From Tillandsia leiboldiana (taxonomy: Eukaryota; Streptophyta; Magnoliopsida; Poales; Bromeliaceae), in the NCBI GenBank assembly GCA_029204045.2, contig CM055072.1, forward strand, positions 10,294,854 through 10,358,853: a stretch of 64,000 bases of DNA, written 5' to 3'. Below are positions 18,924-31,030 of the stretch, one piece after another (within the stretch, counting starts at the first letter, position 1; each line of letters starts with the position of its first letter). The notes below the pieces were generated by a model. It made no database searches. It saw nothing but the letters and a program-made list of their open reading frames with translations, and had not been told where the DNA came from. The position numbers and the translations under genes were made by a program.

Positions 18924-19640
18924 CTTAACTTTCTTTCTAATCTTTTTGTGCAGGAGTTCAGTTTTTAGGACTTACTCTTAGTTCTAGTTCTTACATTTCG
19001 GAACAATTTTTGAACTTTTTAACTCTCCTTGTGTTTTGTAATTTTGGCTTTGTTTGTGACAAAAAGGGGGAGAGAGTTTAGAGAGAACTTGAACAATGAT
19101 TGAACAATGATGATGTGAATGTGTGAACATCAAGGTAAGTATCACTTCAACTTTGACTTTGGTGAAAGGTAAGTATCACAACTTTGGTTTTTATCTTGTG
19201 ATTTGTTGCATGTTCCTACTAACTATTCGACTAACTATTTGGACATGTATTATTACTAACAAGTTGTTTGATTACTAACAAAGCAAAGTTATGACATTTG
19301 GAATTTTATTGCTTAGAAGATATGTCAATGTTTGATTGTGATCTTATTACATATCTGAATTACTCAATGTCATGGTGAGCATAAACTCTATCTCTGTTAG
19401 GTTTTGAATGCTAAATATTCTTGAGGTATCTAACGATCTCTTTTTGTCAAGAATGATTTCTTTGTGCAGAGAGTACAGATGTCTAAGTCTAGAGTCTGTT
19501 TTAGGAGTTTATATCTCATGTTTTTAAATTTTTGGATCTCCATTGTAAATTTTTGTTGTATGGTGATAGCAACAAAAATATCTTTTTGAATTTTCTTTAG
19601 TGGATCTGTGTTTTGTCACGAAACCGCCAAAGGGGGAGAT
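18924..19640 (+). other. SireA 3' non-coding region with secondary and terminal polypurine tracts
   Basis: No ORF. TGTGACAAAAAGGGGGAGAG near 19050-19075 duplicates the context of the terminal tract AAAGGGGGAGA, which ends at 19640 against the LTR. TTTTTGTGCAG near 18943-18953 resembles a 3' splice site. Confidence 0.7.
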
Positions 19641-20928
19641 TGTTACGGAATTTGAGTTGGCGTAGTTTCGTGAAAGGTTCAAGTCTTGAAGATTGAAGGT
19701 GAAGAAAGTTGGATCATTTAACTCAATCTCAAGAAAGAAGAATTCAAAAGGATCAGGTATGTTTAACTAAAGATTATTGGTGATCCGAATACTTCTTGTA
19801 GTGTAGAAACACCTGGAAGAATATTTAATTGCATAAAAATCAAAAACTGGTGTTCGGACATGTTCAGGATCCGGATCAGAGCCAGCAGTCCGGATCCCGA
19901 AGGTTGTTGTTTCATACATTACTTCAATCCGGATCGCAGCATCTCACGATCCGGATCCCGAACGTTGAGTTTTCTGAATTGTATGAACGATCCGGATCAG
20001 GCATTCCGATCCGGATCCCGAACGATTGTTTTTCTAGAAACCGTCTTTCTTGCTACTGCAATCCGGATCGCCCAAATCCGATCCGGATCGCCGTCCGTTA
20101 AAATTCCAGAAATGTTAGGTTTTTGATTCTTATCTCCTTCCAAATGTTTCTAACCTATAAATAGACCCTATGACTCTTTTTCTAGGGCTAATCCAAAATA
20201 ATCACATAGGGTCGTCATATTCATATATCATTTCATACGGCCTAGATCCACATATAGAGAAGAAAGGAAATCATTAGAGAATACTCTATGTTTCTTCATC
20301 TATATTGATTAGTTTGATTCTAGGTTTTCATACTCACATCTGGAGTTGAATCAAACTAATGAATACTTAGATGGTATTTCCGATCTATCTTTGATCTAAG
20401 TATTCGGCGGATCATCACCACCCAAAAACAACGATTTCCCCAAAATCGGCGCGTGGATTCGCGTGTCCTTGTGGATTCAAGGTTCAACCGCTCTCGTGGA
20501 TTCGGAGCGAGGCACGTTCGTGGATTCGAAGGGTGCTACTGGGTGAAGACCGTGGATTCGGTCGGACGTCGTGGATTCGACGTTGGACGCCGTGGATTCG
20601 GCGTTGGGCGCAGATCGTGGATTCGAGAAGCGTCGCGGAGCGAGCGGAGAAGATCCTCTAGGAGCGTATGGAAAAGGTTGAGTCGTAAGTGTGTACGGTA
20701 AATCACCTTGTACGTGTTTTAATTCTAGTGGATTTCGCCGTGTTATCGGTCCCGTGGTTTTTTACTCCGGTGATGGAGTTTTCCACGTAAAAATCTTGCG
20801 TGTTATTTTTATTTCCGCATTGGGTTTTTTATCGCAACGATTTTTGAGTGTTTATACGTTTACACCTATTCACCCCCCTCTAGGTGTTTTTTTCCCCTAT
20901 TTAGATCTACATTACATATAACCCAACA
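19641..20928 (+). repeat. SireA 3' LTR
   Basis: 1288 bp, TGTTACGG...ACCCAACA, nearly identical to the 5' LTR. TATAAATA at 20156-20163, hairpin array at about 20449-20626. It is followed by the target duplication GTTTG (20929-20933). Confidence 0.95.
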
Positions 20929-20933
20929 GTTTG

Positions 20934-21185
20934 AGTCCGTGGAGTCGGTAATCACCTTGTTATTCTTCTATTCTTAGTGGATTGTTATTGCGTGTTGGTC
21001 CCGTGGTTTTTCTCCTGGATTGGAGTTTCCACGTATATCTCCGTGTGCTATTTTTATTTTCCGCATTGGTTTTTATTTTGCACTGATATTGGTTTTATAA
21101 GTATTACACCTATTCACCCCCCCTCTAGTTGTTTGATAGAACCTATTTAGATCCGTGTGGATCCTTAATATATTAAAAACCAACA
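20934..21185 (+). repeat. SireB-1 3' LTR, second part
   Basis: Continues the LTR that breaks at 2871. It matches the reverse complement of 46904-47155 and 51670-51921 and ends AAAACCAACA. The junction shows that SireA landed within the leader part of this LTR. Confidence 0.93.
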
Positions 21186-22364
21186 TTGGTTGGGTTAGGA
21201 GCTCGAGTACTGTGTGGTCGGTCGAGTCGTGACCTAACTCTGATCTATGTGATACAACAGCCTATGAGTCACGATTATTCCGGCAAAGGTGGTAGTGGCA
21301 GTGAGCGCGCTAGCGCTGGCATGGTTGTTGTACCGATTAGTTTCAGTGGCCTATGGGCCTGATAGTAACCCTAATTGGGTCGTATTCAGACCCCACCTCT
21401 TGCGCGGACTTCGTGGACCATTACATATTCTCCTATGGTTATGCATCAATAGTAGTTGTTGTTACTACTTCCTGGTGAGGTAGTATTGATGTCGGATGTC
21501 TTGCTGGTTCGCTGTGGCCGTGATTCTGTAAAAAAGCTCCTGCAGGTGCAATAAGACTTGAGAATCTGATTTGTCGAGTGATTTGGTTGTTGGAGGATCC
21601 GTTAGTGGTCCTACATGGTATTGATTAGCGTTCAATTTACACATTATGTGCGAATTGCTAAAAGGGTTGCGAACATCCCTGTTGACATTTTGAGTTGCGA
21701 CTGGTGTCGCTAGAGCTGTGTTAGCAGATGGTGTTAAATTTAAGGTGTTAGTGAACACTGGAATATTGCACTACTTTTCTTGTTTGGAGCTATGATGGCA
21801 CTCATGATCACGATGTGATAGTGGCAAGTAATAACAATTGACGGTATCAGTGTATAGAGATTGTGTTGAGGGGTACGTGTTGGTGCCCTTCGGTCAGATT
21901 TTCGATGCATGTCATGTCCCCAACTAGTTGTTGGCGACAAATCGATGGTAATTCACCATTCTTTTGATAAGCATGTTGGCTGAAAACAATGTACTATCGA
22001 AAAGGTGGACAAAATACCCCACCCCGTAAGGGGAATATCATGATTGGGACTATATGTACACTTTCCTACAAGTTAGCCTAGAATTTGCCTTCTATAAACG
22101 ATAGTTAGTGATGTTATCACGATTCGCGTTGGACCTTGGGTAGATCTCAGATTGTATATGCGCGCAGTGGACAGATTGTCACTGTGATTTTTGTGGACAT
22201 CCGTCCTAGCTTGGTGGCCTGCTAGCCACGTTGATATTGCCCAGTGTAGTTGAACGATTCAATAGTTGGAGCGCCTCGAATTAGCTATAGAATTGGATGA
22301 GTTTCGAGCATGTCAGAATGATTAAATGGGAGTTAGAGCTTCGTGGAGCGAAAACACACTTTTT
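21186..22364. other. Unassigned old sequence
   Basis: No intact ORF and no recognisable repeat boundary. One stretch (about 21735-21790, + strand) could encode VLVNTGxLHYFS, faintly like the D-T/S-G region of a gypsy protease, but nothing around it supports this firmly. It may be a heavily decayed gypsy element or plain intergenic DNA. Confidence 0.35.
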
Positions 22365-22834
22365 TAGAGAACATGATTGTGGGCACATAGCCTTCGAGGT
22401 CCGGACCTTGTGCCGAGAGTCCGGACCTTGTCAGTAGGGTCCGGACCTTTCCCGCGCTGGAAACTAGAAAACCAACATTCATGGTCCGGACTTTGAGTCA
22501 GGGTCCGGACCGTCAGCGCGCAAAGTGGACTCCAACGGATCCGGACCTTGCAACAAGGTCCGGACCTTGCAACAAGTTCCGGACCTTTTGCGCCTGAACC
22601 GCCTAGAGACAGTGGCAAACTTGTAAATAAGTGAAAAGGGTTGGGTTATAAAGGTGAGGGACTTCACCCTTCACCCCCAAACCATGCACACACCCTCTCA
22701 CATACTCTCTCTCTTTTTTCTCTCTCTAGAAATAGAGAAAGCCCTAGGTTGAAAGAGAGCTCTTGGGAAGTTTTGATCTCTTCCGAAGCAACGAACGAAA
22801 GAAGATCGCGAGAAGAAGTCTGTGGGAGGAAGAA
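22365..22834 (+). promoter_or_regulatory. Promoter-like block with TCCGGA palindromes and TATA box
   Basis: Eight TCCGGA cores, mostly GGTCCGGACC, lie between 22395 and 22590. TATAAAG follows at 22647-22653 and then a CT-rich leader (CTCTCTCTCTTTTTTCTCTCTCTAG). The layout is that of a Sirevirus U3-TATA-leader, but I find no LTR ends and the leader does not match SireA or SireB. It could be a third LTR family or a host promoter. The leader is interrupted by Gyp-1 at 22835 and resumes at 25891. Confidence 0.45.
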
Positions 22835-25800
22835 TGTGGTGACCCGAATCCTTGTGTTACTTGACTACGTGGTCAGCGGCGTGTAGACACCTATTTTGGT
22901 GTATTGAGTGCATTTGCGCGCCAAACGGACGCGAGAAATGGACTCAGCGCGTCGAATGGACCAAAACACAGGCCGGATTCGAGTGCCCGGAACCAGGATT
23001 CGGGGCCCGGAAGACCGGTGCAGTGCACCACGTCGTGCACCGCGACCACGGAGCTGAGCCAGGGCCACGCTTTGGGTGGAGACTGCCCGACAGGGCGACA
23101 CGCGTCGCCCGCAGATTGGCGTGGGGCGCGTGCGGGCAGGCGACGCGTGGGTTCCCCGTACGCGAGACACGCGTCGCCGCAGGATTCGCTAGCGCCAACC
23201 ACCCCCGCGGCGCGACATGGCGCGAGCGGAGCCGTCCATCTGGGTTTCGGGCGTGCAGCGGATGGTTGACGCGTGTCCGGGCGCTCGTCGGAGGGCGACC
23301 GTTAGGTGTTTTGGGCGCCCGAATTCGCGAAAAAAAGCTGAGCTTTGGGCATTTGCTTCGACTATAAATAGGGTCCTTTCTCCTCCATTTTGAGACTTTT
23401 GGGCATTTTCTTTTGGAGAGCTCTTCAGCAGAGGGAAGGGTCATCTTCTCCATTTCATCCCTGAGCACCTTGAGGAACTTTGGGAGCTTATACTTAATCT
23501 TCTTCCCCAAGCTTGGAGAAGTCCATCATTGTTGAAGCTTCAGCCAACTCCGTCGCAGTTCAGTGCAAGGCCTCTCCAGGACAAACCCCTTAGAATCTGT
23601 GGCTGAAATTTGGAAGGAATCTTCACGAGAGGTAGGCCTACAACTTTGGTATAAAACACTCTCCTTCATTCTTGAGTTTTTAAGGGGTTTTTACTTCATC
23701 TCTGGAGCCCTCGTGCATAGGGCAGAGTTTTGGTCAGTACTTAGTATTTATGGCTTTTCTTGGTGATTTGTGCATTGATTTTGGAGTTTCAAGACTTTAT
23801 TTGTATCTACACTCGTAGAGAGATGCATTGGTACCTTCTTGCTGGATTTGGAGTTCATTTGTCCAGGTAACTTTTTCCTTCTTCTTGACCCTATGACAGA
23901 GATTGCTGCAAATTTTGTGTTGGACATTGTTTTGATGTATGAACTTTGGAGATGCAGATTTTGTGGTGATTTTTTGTTATTCTTTGGATTTTAAAATTTG
24001 AACATCTTTTTTAGATCAAGTTGAGTAATATCTCTTTTGGTTTCAGTTGAAAATTTCTTTTGGTTTACTCTCTACACTTCATGGAAGTGCTTGCTGAAAT
24101 TTCAATGCAATTCTAGACAGAATTGTTAACTTTGGTTAATTTGATAATTAAGGGGACTTAAAGATAGATTTTTGAGAATTTGGGGACGATCCTTGGACAG
24201 AGGAGGACTTAGGATTACTGGTTGGAGCTTTATTTTGAGGTACAATATACAGAATTTACTTCTACCTTCAATGTTGTTGTTTGCTGGATTTTTCCGAAAA
24301 TTCTGCACAGCAGTCAGTGATTTAGTGATTGTGCTCAATCCGACAGTGATCTTGGGGTGATCTTTGGTGCATTGGATTTGTGAGAGGCAGGGGATCGTGC
24401 ACGTCGATTTTCAGCACAATCAGACTTCGGATCGTCAAGTTTTCAGGTGTATTGTTGAGCACATCAAATATGTGATTTATCCGCTTAGGCTATTAGAATT
24501 CAGCATGATTAAGTTTGATTGTTGTTTCACCATCCCTATGTAAATCATGCTTGAATGGTTATGTTTCATGATTCTTAGCCTATCCATATGAGAATAGTTG
24601 GTGTTGTTGATCTTAAGCCTACATCATGTGAGATTTATTATTGTTGATGATCCTTAAGCCTTCTTTATGTGAGAACAAATGCATGCTTGTATGGTAATCT
24701 AGATATGCCACTTTCTTTATCGCTACACTATCATGTTGGATTTGACTTAGGAGAAAACTTGTTATTTCCTTTCCTTTTCTCCTTGTATGTTTCATATGTT
24801 GCTCGAGGTTTGAGCATGGCTTTAGGATAGTGTAGTTGAGATTATCGAATCGGGGTGGGATAGCACCGGATTTTGACTCGTGGGTTGGTTTGGTAACCAC
24901 GGATTTTGGGCGGTTTAGCCGGTTGTTGATTTTGCATCAGGTTGGGGGCGAAATTCCATTAGTGGATAGAGTTCTCCACATTGAGCATAGTTATTGACTT
25001 TCACCTACTTTATTGATACACTCGACATAGTTACTTTTCTCGAGCGGGTCGCTCCTCTCGAGTGCCACTCCGGAGTAGGCGAGACCGGGTTTATACAGGT
25101 CCGAGACTGGGTTTTGTACAGGTCTATGATATTGATACTTGGGTTTGCTTCCACATCAGTGATACACGGTAGTTAGTGTGACCGATGGTGATGGCAGTGC
25201 AGGCAGGATCGGATTTTATACAAGTCCACTAGATTGGGTTTGTCTCGGTAGTTATTGTTCACTGATGCATGCATATATAGTTATCATGTTCATTATAGCA
25301 TTAGAGGCATAGTAGTGGTAGTTCCTTTACCAGCAGATTTATTTTCAGCTTTACCACTTTACCTCCTTTTTGCCTCTAGTAGACTCGGTGGGTACGTTGG
25401 AGTATTAATGATTTACCCACTGAGGACTACTGGTTTTTCTAGTAGTTCTCACACTCGTGGCTGATTCCTCCCTTTTTTTCTCCCTTCTTTTGTAGAGTCT
25501 TCTGCGGCAGTTGCTGGTCTTTCTACAGCTGATCGAGGTAAGGGGATCACCGGCTAGATAGATCTCCTACCTGAGAGACAGAGAGATAGTGATAGATACT
25601 CTATTGTACCATTTTCTCAGACTGATATACTCTTACTATTTTGGGTTTGGCTTTAGCCAGCTAGTTATACTTTATTTTTGTACTCTAGGAGATGATATTG
25701 TACTTTATTGTTTACTTTTACAGTTTCAGTCTGAGATAGTTTTAATTTTTAGTTCTATACTTGTTCTCTTTTGTGCTTCTCTTATATCTGAGCAAGTTTT

Positions 25801-25885
25801 AGCGCTTCCTGTATGCAAAAAATTTCGTGTGCACGGCGGGATCTGTAGATGAGTCCGGGTTCTGGTTTACCCCCGAGGCGTGACA
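22835..25885 (+). mobile_element. Gyp-1: solo LTR of the long-LTR gypsy family
   Basis: Begins TGTGGTGACCC and ends GGCGTGACA, flanked by the 5-bp duplication AAGAA (22830-22834 and 25886-25890). 3051 bp. GGGCGCCC at 23313-23320 and TATAAATA at 23363-23370 give + orientation, with a GC-rich U3 at 22900-23330. The other copies (Gyp-2 to Gyp-5) lie on the minus strand. No internal region remains, so LTR-LTR recombination removed it. It is more diverged from the others than they are from each other. Confidence 0.88.
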
Positions 25886-26245
25886 AAGAAGAACCCCTCT
25901 CTCCACGTTTTGAGCAAGAACCAAATAGATGAGCTTTTAGGGTTTTGGGGGTTTTATGAGTTTTTTGAATTTTTGAGTAAAAAAAGGTTTCTATTGATCT
26001 CTTTTGGTTTCTAAACCTTGTTTAAGGGGGTTTTCCTCGGATTTGAGAGATCAAGCACCCATCTTCATCATAAGAGACCACAAGGTGGGGGATTTCACCA
26101 AAAAGAGTGAATTTATCTCTTTTCCTTTGCTTTTATGACCTAGAAGCATTATTGTTAGTATAGTTGCATGGAGATAAAATAGTTCATAAGTAGATTAGGG
26201 TTTAGCCCTAAGAATTGTAGAAAGAGAGAAAATCTAGGGTTTAGC
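25886..26245. other. Unassigned sequence between Gyp-1 and Gyp-2
   Basis: AT-rich, no ORF. It continues the leader-like sequence interrupted at 22834 and itself continues at 37345 after Gyp-2. Plant leader-like AGGGTTT runs occur (25938, 26206, 26236). Confidence 0.4.
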
Positions 26246-29200
26246 TGTCACGCCCCGGCGTCGAAACTGCGACCCGGGCTCGCCAACAGATCCGCCGCCC
26301 ATACGGAAACCCCGTATAGACGAAGCGACTAACCTGCAAAAAGAATCAACTACAGTATACAGATATCAGAGCTGAAAGTAAACTACTAAAAACTGAAATC
26401 CAATCACTGTACAACTGAAAATAATACATATATCCATCTCCCCAAATACGATCGTATAAAAAGTCCTCTGATAAAAAAAACCCAAAAGGGGGATATCTCC
26501 AATAAATAAATCAGTGTACAAGCTCTCAATACAAAAATATCCTTACTACAACAGTCTCTCAAACTGTAAAATAAAGTACAACTCTATACCTCACAACAAA
26601 GGTCTCTCAACAGAGGAAAAAGAAGTAAACTAATCTACTGAAGATCTCCTCTGAAGGGGGGTACCGCTACACTCCAACGACGGGTAGGGAACTAGCTCGC
26701 GACTCCCTCGAAACCGGTCAGAAGGATCAGCAACTGGAGCACAGGAACAGGAGTAGAAGTTCCTGGGGAAAAAGACACCACGACGGGTGTGAGAACTACT
26801 TCCCACAGTAGTTCTCAGTGGGTGCCGTCAACAAGCCCAACGGTCTGCCCACTAAGTCTACTAGAGGCATAAAGTAACAAAGTATACGGAAAGAAAAGAG
26901 CTGGAAAAGGATATCTCTATAGCTACTATGCCTCTATCTAGATGCTCAAAAAGTGGAACAGAAGATAATATGATGCATCTACTCACTACTGACGATAGGA
27001 CACAAGTACTATGCTCAAAGAAAACTCTACTATGACATATGCTATGCCATCACTCTCTCAATGTCACCCAATCTCAGATGACTGTCCCACTTTGGACCAG
27101 TCAAGCAAACCTGCGCTCATCTACTGCCACTATGCCCAAACAGGACTTGGTCTTACGTTGGGTGTCCCTCAAGGACTATCTCAATCTCAAGCGAACTCTA
27201 GTGTATCAACTAGTCGCATCATCGCAGCCTCGTTAGGCTCGGTATCATCATCGCACCCGGGGCGTAGCTCGAGGGGAGCGACCCCAACGAACTCAAGTAT
27301 CACAAGTATCTCATAACTGGCATGAAATGCCAGGCTCAGCAGGCTATAATCCACGATCAAACAGATCGGTATCTCAAAGCTCGAAACATAACTCAGTCGG
27401 AAAAGAACCTCGACTCAACTATGAAAAGCCCAAACACTCTCACGGCTATGTTGGAGAACCCTCAACGACTCAACTCACAACACTATCTCACTAAAAGAAA
27501 GTACCACACAGCTGGGACCGCCGTCACTCCGAACGGCTCCAACACCAGAACACCAACCACATCGATAACTCAGGGAGGGCCGACACCAAAAGGGTTTGGA
27601 AAACCCGATAGGTCGGTGCTAAGAACCCTATCAAACAAGAACAGACTCTAGGCTCCGCCTATCGAAGTTTTCGGCCCCCTTACAGTTCGGGAACACGACA
27701 ACCTCGGTACAACACGCAGAAGATACCAACTAGGGCCCGAAAGTTCCGGGAGGCCGACACCTACAACCCTATCAAACAAGAACCGGTTCCAGGCTCGGCC
27801 CCCGTGGCTTTCGTCCCGACAAAGGAATGGTCCCTAGAAACCAGACCACTCGAATCCTTACGAGTGGGAAAATTTACAGGAAAAGGGGTGACATTTGTTA
27901 CTGAAAACTATTTTCACTCGACCCACGCGGGTGAGGACTAAAAGTAGTTCCCTTTTTGAAAAACCATCTTAATTTGAGGAGAAACCCATTTTAATGATTT
28001 TTAGTTCTTTTTAGGAAAAACAGTTAGAAAACAAGTGTTTACCCAAACCCCAAAGGGCTGATGCCTTTGTCCAATCAAACAAGAACAGACTTCAGCGGCC
28101 CTTCGATGCTTGGAAGGAAACATCGATAGACTAAAATCAGGTGTATGTCAAAAGGTTCTGGGTTCTAGGTCCAGCTAACACAAGCACACAACTGCCACTA
28201 ACACAGTGGCGACAGCACAACAGGGATAGAAGACCTCCCGGGACTACCGTTTATCCAAACGGCTCCCGGCACAGAAAAGCGACCCACTACATCTACCAGA
28301 CTCCACTCTGCTCCCAAGCACGAGTGCAAATGCATCCCACACTAAAAGAAAGTCCCGACCTCTCGACCCAATCCCCGGGCGAGGATAACACTATGTCCAG
28401 GAATAGAAAAACAGTGTGAGTGTCTAAACATAAATAACCCTAGCCCAAGTGAGTGTTTTCTACTGGTCTGGTTACACATGCAACATATGACGGGGATGCT
28501 AGGTCAAGTTCCAAGATAGCTATATGAACAGATGATAAAAGGATTAACAATTCCTACAATCTGGCATGCTACTTAAGAAAATAAACTATCATGCATAGTC
28601 CTACATCAGTAGAATTACTCTACAGTCCATAAAACTTGGAGATAAGGCCACCCACCTCAGTTTGCCACCAATTGCTCGTAGACACTTGCAATTGGCCTCC
28701 ACGCGATCCGCACGCAAAACGATGCCCGCTGCCGTAGTCTGCACGCAAAACGGAGCACGCCGCCGGAGTCCGCACGCAAAACGGTGCACGGTTCCGGAGT
28801 CCGCACGCAAAATAGAGTCCGCACGCAAAACGGTGCACGGTGCCGGAGTCCGCATGCAAAACGGAGTCCGCACGCAAAACGGTGCACGGTGCCGGAGTCC
28901 GCACGCAAAACGGAGCACGGTGCCGAAATCCGCGCGCAAAACGGTGTCCGCACGCAAAACGGAGCACGTCGTCGGGGTCCGCACGCAAAATGGTGCAGTA
29001 AAACACGGTCCCTAACACAGATAAGAGCAAGAGGGTCAATTCACTGTCCAAAAGAACGCTCCAAAACTGTGCCAAAAATACCGTAAAAACAAGTGCAGGA
29101 CCTACCTCGACTGCGCCGCGTCGCCCAACTGCTCCGTTGGAAAACCTCGCGCGCTCCACGAGGCCCACGACGCACCACCGCACCACCCATAATCCCCTCC

Positions 29201-30191
29201 CTCACACCCTCTCTCTCTCGGTTGGAGAAGAAAGGAAAGAAAATGGAGAAGAAAAGGTGTGCGGGGAAGAAAGAAGAAGAAGAAGAAAAGGAGGAGAGAG
29301 GAGTGGTCCACGAAACCGGGGTCCACGGTGGACCGCCCAATGGGGGGCCACCGCTCGCGGTCCACGGCACATGGGCGCGCGCGCCCGGTCCACGCGCGCG
29401 CCCACAGCGCCACGCGGCACGCGGCAACGTACCCACCACACGGGCGCATTACACCGCACCGCGCAGGAGCGGGACACCGCGCGCGCCACACGGGCGCGCG
29501 CCCCCGCGCCCGCGCGGGCGCCAACGGGGGCCCGCCACGTGGCGGCCCCCGCGGGACTCGTGCCGAAGGCGCGCCTGCCGCGCCGTACGCGCGCGCCTCG
29601 ATCTGCGCGCCGCAATCCTCGGGATCCGTGCCGACCTCGGGATCCGTGCCGTCTCGCCACGCCCCGAAAAACGCGCACTTCAACCGGGCTCCAAAACAAA
29701 CAAGTAAATAGTCCATTCTCAACGATTTCGCACGCTGAATCTAAAAACGATGTCTATTTCTCCAAATTCTCATCCAAAAATTTGCCGAATGCCCCCGGAT
29801 AGCCCACTTGATCCGATTTCCGCGCCGGGTCCAATTCTGAAGTCCGATTTGCCAAATTCCAACTCTAAAAATTCCCGAAGGCAACCGGAGAGGTAATCTT
29901 TTATCCAAACTTCGCCCGGAGTCCAAATTTGACATCTGCGTCGCGCGAAACCACTTCTAAACACTCGACGGGTCCTCCACTTTCCCACGGGATCTCCTTT
30001 AAGCCCAGAGTCCAACACTTGTGTCCAAATTGCGTACAAACACCACCGACACACCACGCAGGCCTCCAGTGATGCAAACTAAATCCCAAATTGCACTACA
30101 AATCAATTTCTTTGGCCCGACACGCGCACAAACACTCCCAAAGGCCACAATCCGACAGTAATCTCTTAAGTGGGGATTTTGGGTCCTCACA
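26246..30191 (-). repeat. Gyp-2 3' LTR (left copy)
   Basis: 3946 bp, TGTCACGCCCC...CCTCACA as read on +. It contains a tandem array (28700-29000), a purine-rich run (29250-29320) and a very GC-rich block (29330-29660). The terminal 50 bp form a hairpin shared by all minus-strand gypsy copies here. Confidence 0.92.
28697..28995. repeat. Tandem array in Gyp-2 left LTR
   Basis: About 11 copies of a 17-bp core GTCCGCACGCAAAACGG, alternately followed by a spacer like TGCACGGTGCCGGA. The sister LTR has about 12 copies in a different order at 35253-35560, so the array changed after insertion or during reverse transcription. ORFs on both strands across it are by-products. Confidence 0.85.
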
Positions 30192-31030
30192 CTCTCCCCC
30201 ACTAAAAGAAAGTTTCGTCCTCGAAACTAACACGGCTCAAAAGGGGAGTTCCAAAGCTAAAGGTATGTATCCATCAACTCCGTCTCCAGCTCCCCAGTCG
30301 CTACACACACTCTGCGAAGCGAGTCCAAAAGCTGGGAAAACCTCAAGAATTCCAAAGGACAGAGGACAAGGAAGAACGACCAACTCTACTCGTCCAAAAC
30401 TACGCGAATTACGCCAACACAACCAACAAGCAAGGAAAAGGCCCCACCAGCAGGAAAGTCGTCAACCACAACTCTCAGTTTAGAAAACGGCTGAAATTAA
30501 CGAAAAGTCCGAAAATTCCGGAAGAACCAGTGCCCTTGCCCCAATCAAACAAGAACAGGTTCGGGCACCGTCTCTATTTCTGGAGCAGTCTTTCGAAGTT
30601 TTCGACCCGTTCGAAAATTTCAGCACACAGACGAGAAAAAAAAAGGAGAGAAGTGTTGAAGTCGTTCCTGCCGTGGCTACAAAACGAAAGCTACGATCTA
30701 ACCGTGACCCCTAAGGACACAACCTCTAGTCCTAATCGTCACCAACGATCCAAAAGTAGCACCACGCCGCAAACCGCTGAAGCCACAACTGTAGGAAGGA
30801 TACCCCGGTGATCTGTGAAAATGAACTCCTCTAGTCCAACTCGCGGAAGGGTAACTGATCTCATTCCATAATCAGCAGTTGCACTATACCGCACCAACTG
30901 GTCCATCCTGTGTGCTCAATCTGAGTCGTGGAGCTGCCACTGAACCGTAACACCTGCCAGTATAATTCCAAGTCTCAACTGTACTGGACACAATCCACAA
31001 GGCTCCCCCACATGCACAACACCAACAGAA
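30192..31030 (-). other. Gyp-2 internal 3' non-coding part with polypurine tract
   Basis: Read on the minus strand it ends in AGTGGGGGAGAG against the LTR (polypurine tract, 30192-30203). No ORF with recognisable domains. It corresponds to 41715-42440 in Gyp-3 and 57521-58253 in Gyp-5, where pol would be expected in an autonomous element. Confidence 0.75.

Larger units (their letters stand above)
2872..20928 (+). mobile_element. SireA: Sirevirus-type Ty1/copia retrotransposon with third ORF
   Basis: Bounded by LTRs (2872-4178 and 19641-20928) and flanked by the target duplication GTTTG (2867-2871 and 20929-20933). It is inserted in the SireB-1 LTR. Copia order gag-protease-integrase-RT-RNase H, tRNA-Met primer site, polypurine tract next to the 3' LTR, long gag with coiled coil, and an extra ORF after pol all fit the Sirevirus group. 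Its 18 kb is inflated: 4315-11651 and 11752-19030 are two copies of one interior at a constant offset of 7423 bp in the clean overlap, so the likely true length is about 10.6 kb. The LTRs differ by one 19-bp unit and about a dozen substitutions that I noticed by eye, so insertion was recent. Confidence 0.95.

Noticed and set aside
21700..21800. Gypsy protease-like VLVNTG motif
   Set aside because: Single short match without flanking domains or frame; kept only as a weak hint for the unassigned region.
22852..23510. ORFs of 101-188 residues in the Gyp-1 LTR
   Set aside because: GC-rich U3 with overlapping frames on both strands.
28601..29802. Several ORFs of 100-220 residues on both strands (also 35115-36399)
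   Set aside because: GC-rich, stop-poor LTR sequence and a tandem array. No domain, and frames are not conserved between the sister LTRs.
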